Shown here one piece after another: positions 61,021-64,000 of a stretch of DNA of 64,000 nt (positions are counted from its first letter, which is position 1; each line of letters starts with the position of its first letter). Location: positions 212,242,744-212,306,743 of the forward strand of contig NC_081411.1 in the NCBI RefSeq assembly GCF_030272615.1, given 5' to 3'. The DNA comes from Cryptomeria japonica (taxonomy: Eukaryota > Streptophyta > Pinopsida > Cupressales > Cupressaceae). The notes under the pieces are model-generated. The model had not been told where the DNA came from. It saw nothing but the letters and a program-made list of their open reading frames with translations, and ran no database searches. The translations under genes were made by a program, and so were the position numbers.

Positions 61021-62490
61021 TTAATTGGTCTCCATCATTTCATATTCCACTATAAAAATCTTCTCCATTTGGTTGATTGTATGTCCAATGACCTTTTGCT
61101 CTTTATTAATAAAGCTCAATGCATGAGGCAATATTTGATGAATCTCATTTCTCCAATCATGTTTCCCTTTAATCTCATCATCTCCATTAAAAAAAGAAGG
61201 AACAAAAAAGTTTTACATTTGATCATATTATTCAAGTTCATCAACCAAATCATGATGGTATTTCTCATGTTTCCTGATCCACTCATCAATCATTGCTAAA
61301 ATAGTACTATCAATAGGGTCCTTTGGAACTGCCTTCTCCTTTTTTGAATTCAATCTTCCTTACAATCGGTCATGTTCTTTTAGAGTGTTATAAGTTCTCA
61401 CATAAATATATAAGGATTTGTCAACCCGTGAAAATATCTTATTGAACCTGTTAGTAACAAATATGGAAGCCATATTAATCTTTGTGGATTTTAATTCTGT
61501 GACCAAATGTCCTTCACTTTTTTGTGCGTTTTCTATTTTCAACCTCCAGTATAGTTGGTCTTCTTCACTTTGCTGGAACACACTTCCTGTCTCAACTGCG
61601 TCTTGAGAGGAACTAGGCAAAATTGCTACTTTATCTATCAATTTTATAAGCTCTTGCTAGAGACGTTCATTTTAAAGCCAATGAGAGCTATTTTCTTTCA
61701 CTAGCTTGTCCACGTGAGCTTTTGTGAATTGAGTTGCATCAACTGTCAAATTAGCTGCTTCACCAGGGTCATTTTGTTCCAACCGATATACAACAAGTTG
61801 CCCATAAATTTGACTTGGGTCATCCACAACCATTGGCTTTCTGCTTGGTGGGTAAAATTCCCAAGTAGACAATGTGTGATAATCAGGATGGTACCCTGAA
61901 CTAGTATAGATCTTGTCAGCAAATTCAATGCTCAAACTCACAATCATTTTCTAATTCATCTTGAGGTTATCAAAAGCAATGACTAAACTAATATCCCATC
62001 TTGGTAGAATCATAACTCCAACTTCAGGAAGAAGTGCTCTTCCTTTCTTAGGAGTCATATCTTCCATTTCTTCCTTGACCTTCTTCTGCAATTCTTGACT
62101 CAATTGTTGATGCATTGCAGGGCCAAGGCTCTTTTATCTTTATCTTATCTCCTTCCCCTTAAGCTTTAATAAAAGGGCTCTAAACTCTAGGGACTTACCA
62201 AATGTATCATCAGTGATGAAATTATTGCTAGCCAATTGCCTAATATCATTTACCAATTGATAAGATGATTCTATTTCAATAACATCCCTCTTAGGAGGGT
62301 TATCATATTCTTGGATAATAGGAGTCATAAATTAGGCTCAAATGTATTCTCATCATCACTTTCTTCTTTATAATTATCTGGATTAAAAAAAAAAATAGTT
62401 TCCGGAGTAGGCTGAAGAGACACATGAGCAAGTGGAGCAACTATCTCAGCTTGAACTTATTGCACTAGGTGTTCACTAATACATTTGGCC
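61021..62490 (-). pseudogene. Large unidentified minus-strand ORF with in-frame stops
   Basis: From MTPIIQEYDNPPKRD (62328) to MMETN and TAA (61021) one frame of 436 codons reads as protein with about eight stops and no frameshift. Upstream, after one frameshift, coding-like text continues to about 62490 (QAEIVAPLAHVSLQPTPET; ESDDENTFEPN). Recognisable stretches include LSQELQKKVKEEMEDM, LPEVGVMILPRWDISL, SGYHPDYHTLSTWEFYP, SQIYGQLVVYRLEQND and MIDEWIRKHEKYHHDLVDE. Composition is polar and charged with likely helical parts. No catalytic motif or zinc finger is visible. A retroelement gag-like protein is one guess; a host-gene retrocopy is another. Confidence 0.5.
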
Positions 62491-62610
62491 TCAAATTTCG
62501 ACGAGCATTTATGACGATCTATGGGATTTCTTTTGCTTTGTCAGATTGATTTGCTTTTTTTTACAAAAATTGCCTCGTGTTTGTCTGAATTCCGACGTGG
62601 TAAGATTTCA

Positions 62611-63700
62611 TGTTGGAATTCTGACTAAAAACCGACGTCTTGAAATTTCACCTTGGCATTCCGACGAACACAGATTTTACCTGTTGATCGGCATATTTTG
62701 GTCCAATGATTTTCATAGCCTCTAGATGTCTTCTTACTCATCGGGATAATATAAGCCGATAACCTCTCTTCCTGCTGATTGGTGCGAGTTATTCCACTAG
62801 TCTCATCGGCCATCAAGATAGCTTAAAATGTGTTCAGGAGATGGGCATGATTTTCCTGATGTCTTTTCCCTCGACGTAGCTCCTCCTGATATGTTATGTC
62901 TCCTCAGCATAAGCTTTGACCCTATATCATCTTAACCTTTGCCGATGCTTTTTACTTTTGCCAGTGTCCATCGGGAAAAGTCTTATCAATAGCATCATTG
63001 GCTATCAACAATACATTATCTCTTCTTTGCCGCTAGTGTGCATTATGTCGATGGACTTATCCGGTGTATTATATCCTGATGACATGCTTCTAGTTGTGTT
63101 ACCATCGGGTTGACTTTTGCCGATAGTGCATATTTTGTATTTCATGTCGGAATTCCGACTAAAAACCGACATCTTGAAATTTCACCTCGACATTCTGACG
63201 AACACGGATTTTACCTGTTGATCGACATATGTTGGTCTGATGATTTTCACAGCCTCTGGATGTCTTCTTACTCATTGGGATAACATAAGCCTATGACCTC
63301 TCTTCCCGCTGATCGGTGCGAGTTATCCCGCTAGTCTCATCAGCCATCCAGATATCTTTAAATGTGTTTAGGCGATGGGCATGATTTCCCCGATGTCTTT
63401 TCCCTCGACATAGCTCCTCCTGATACGTTATGTCTCCTCAACATATGCTTTGACCCTATATTGTCTTAACCTTTGCCGATGCTTTTTACTTTTGCTAGTG
63501 TCCATCGACAAAAGTCTTATCGATAGCATCATCGACTATTGACAATACATGATCTTTGTTTTGCCGCTAGTGTGCGTTATGCCAATGGACTTCTCCAGTG
63601 TATTATATCCCAATGACATGCTTCTAGTTGTGTTACCATCGGGTTGACTTTTACTGATAGTGCAAATTTCGTATTTCACATCGGAATCCTGATGAGCACG
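62611..63700. repeat. 534-bp tandem repeat, two units plus the start of a third
   Basis: Unit 1 begins at 62611 (tgttggaattctgac), unit 2 at 63145 (tgtcggaattccgac) and a partial third at 63679 (catcggaatcctgat), all exactly 534 apart. Differences are mostly C/T or G/A. Words 'ccgat', 'ccgac' and 'tcgg' recur throughout the unit. It may be a satellite or a retroelement UTR/LTR array. Confidence 0.88.
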
Positions 63701-64000
63701 TGGTATTTAAAAAAAAAAGTAACTACACACCATAATTATATGCGGGCTCATCAGGGTGCAAAAATTGGGAGGAAGCAGGCACAATTAATGCAGATAGATG
63801 CTGATGAAAAATTCACCCGTGGTAATGACAAGCAACCTTTTCTCGTTTACAATCCGTTCTTTCTCTTTCTCATGAGTCCCTGTTGAGAATCAAACGCGGA
63901 AACTCTTCCTTGCAAATTCGCAGCGCATGAGAAGCAACCCATTGGAGCTGGAAATCGTAAACCCCAGGGAATTCACTCTACTTTTACTCACCAAATTCAA
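63701..64000. other. Window end, no supported gene
   Basis: The ORF at 63644-63886 begins inside the tandem repeat and lacks any motif. The last 150 bases are less AT-rich but cut by the window edge. Confidence 0.45.

Noticed and set aside
1-64000. tRNA, rRNA or other structured RNA genes
   Set aside because: No tRNA-like A/B boxes with a fitting cloverleaf or rRNA words were noticed on either strand; the only tRNA-related sequences are retroelement primer-binding sites.

Overview
The window looks like nuclear DNA of a seed plant with a large, repeat-rich genome, most likely a conifer or other gymnosperm. The single convincing host gene encodes the plant form of splicing factor SF3b subunit 3 (SAP130/SF3b130). 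One of its introns is about 10.5 kb long and carries a whole LTR retrotransposon. The rest of the window is a stack of nested LTR and L1-type retroelements. The lineage is an inference from gene structure and repeat load; no sequence search was possible.

Layout. Bases 1-2460 are AT-rich and non-genic, with a cluster of small hairpins. Bases 2461-3473 form the 5' leader of the SF3b gene, with two telo-box motifs inside a degenerate repeat. The SF3b coding sequence runs 3474-18928 in four exons, all joined in phase 0, giving 1212 codons. Intron 2 holds an antisense Copia element (8760-13845) with near-identical 174/175-bp LTRs and a candidate 5-bp target duplication, plus several microsatellites. 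Bases 18929-25600 hold no recognisable gene.

From about 26 kb to the end nearly everything is retroelement. There is an internally deleted antisense Copia (26787-30701) whose left LTR is split by a 1166-bp solo LTR of another family. Then comes a decayed L1 (about 30.7-34.2 kb) broken by a further LTR-like block, and a decayed antisense Gypsy RT fragment (34.5-35.3 kb). A full-length Copia with 1.5-kb LTRs (36973-44673) is inserted inside a solo LTR of its own family (36111-36972 plus 44679-45355). Two L1 elements follow (45473-51306 and about 52.2-58.86 kb); the second carries a further decayed reading frame after its RNase H domain. The window ends with a decayed minus-strand ORF of unknown family (61021-62490) and a 534-bp tandem repeat (62611-63700).

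The SF3b gene is the only part likely to be expressed as protein; its product belongs to the U2 snRNP SF3b complex. The retroelements all carry stop codons and none can encode a complete polyprotein as read. Their decay is mostly by Gln-to-stop and Trp-to-stop changes in otherwise unbroken frames, which fits deamination of methylated cytosine. The most unusual items are the extra reading frame of the second L1, the unidentified ORF near 61-62.5 kb, the same-family LTR nesting, and the duplicated polypurine-tract/LTR-start in the large Copia.
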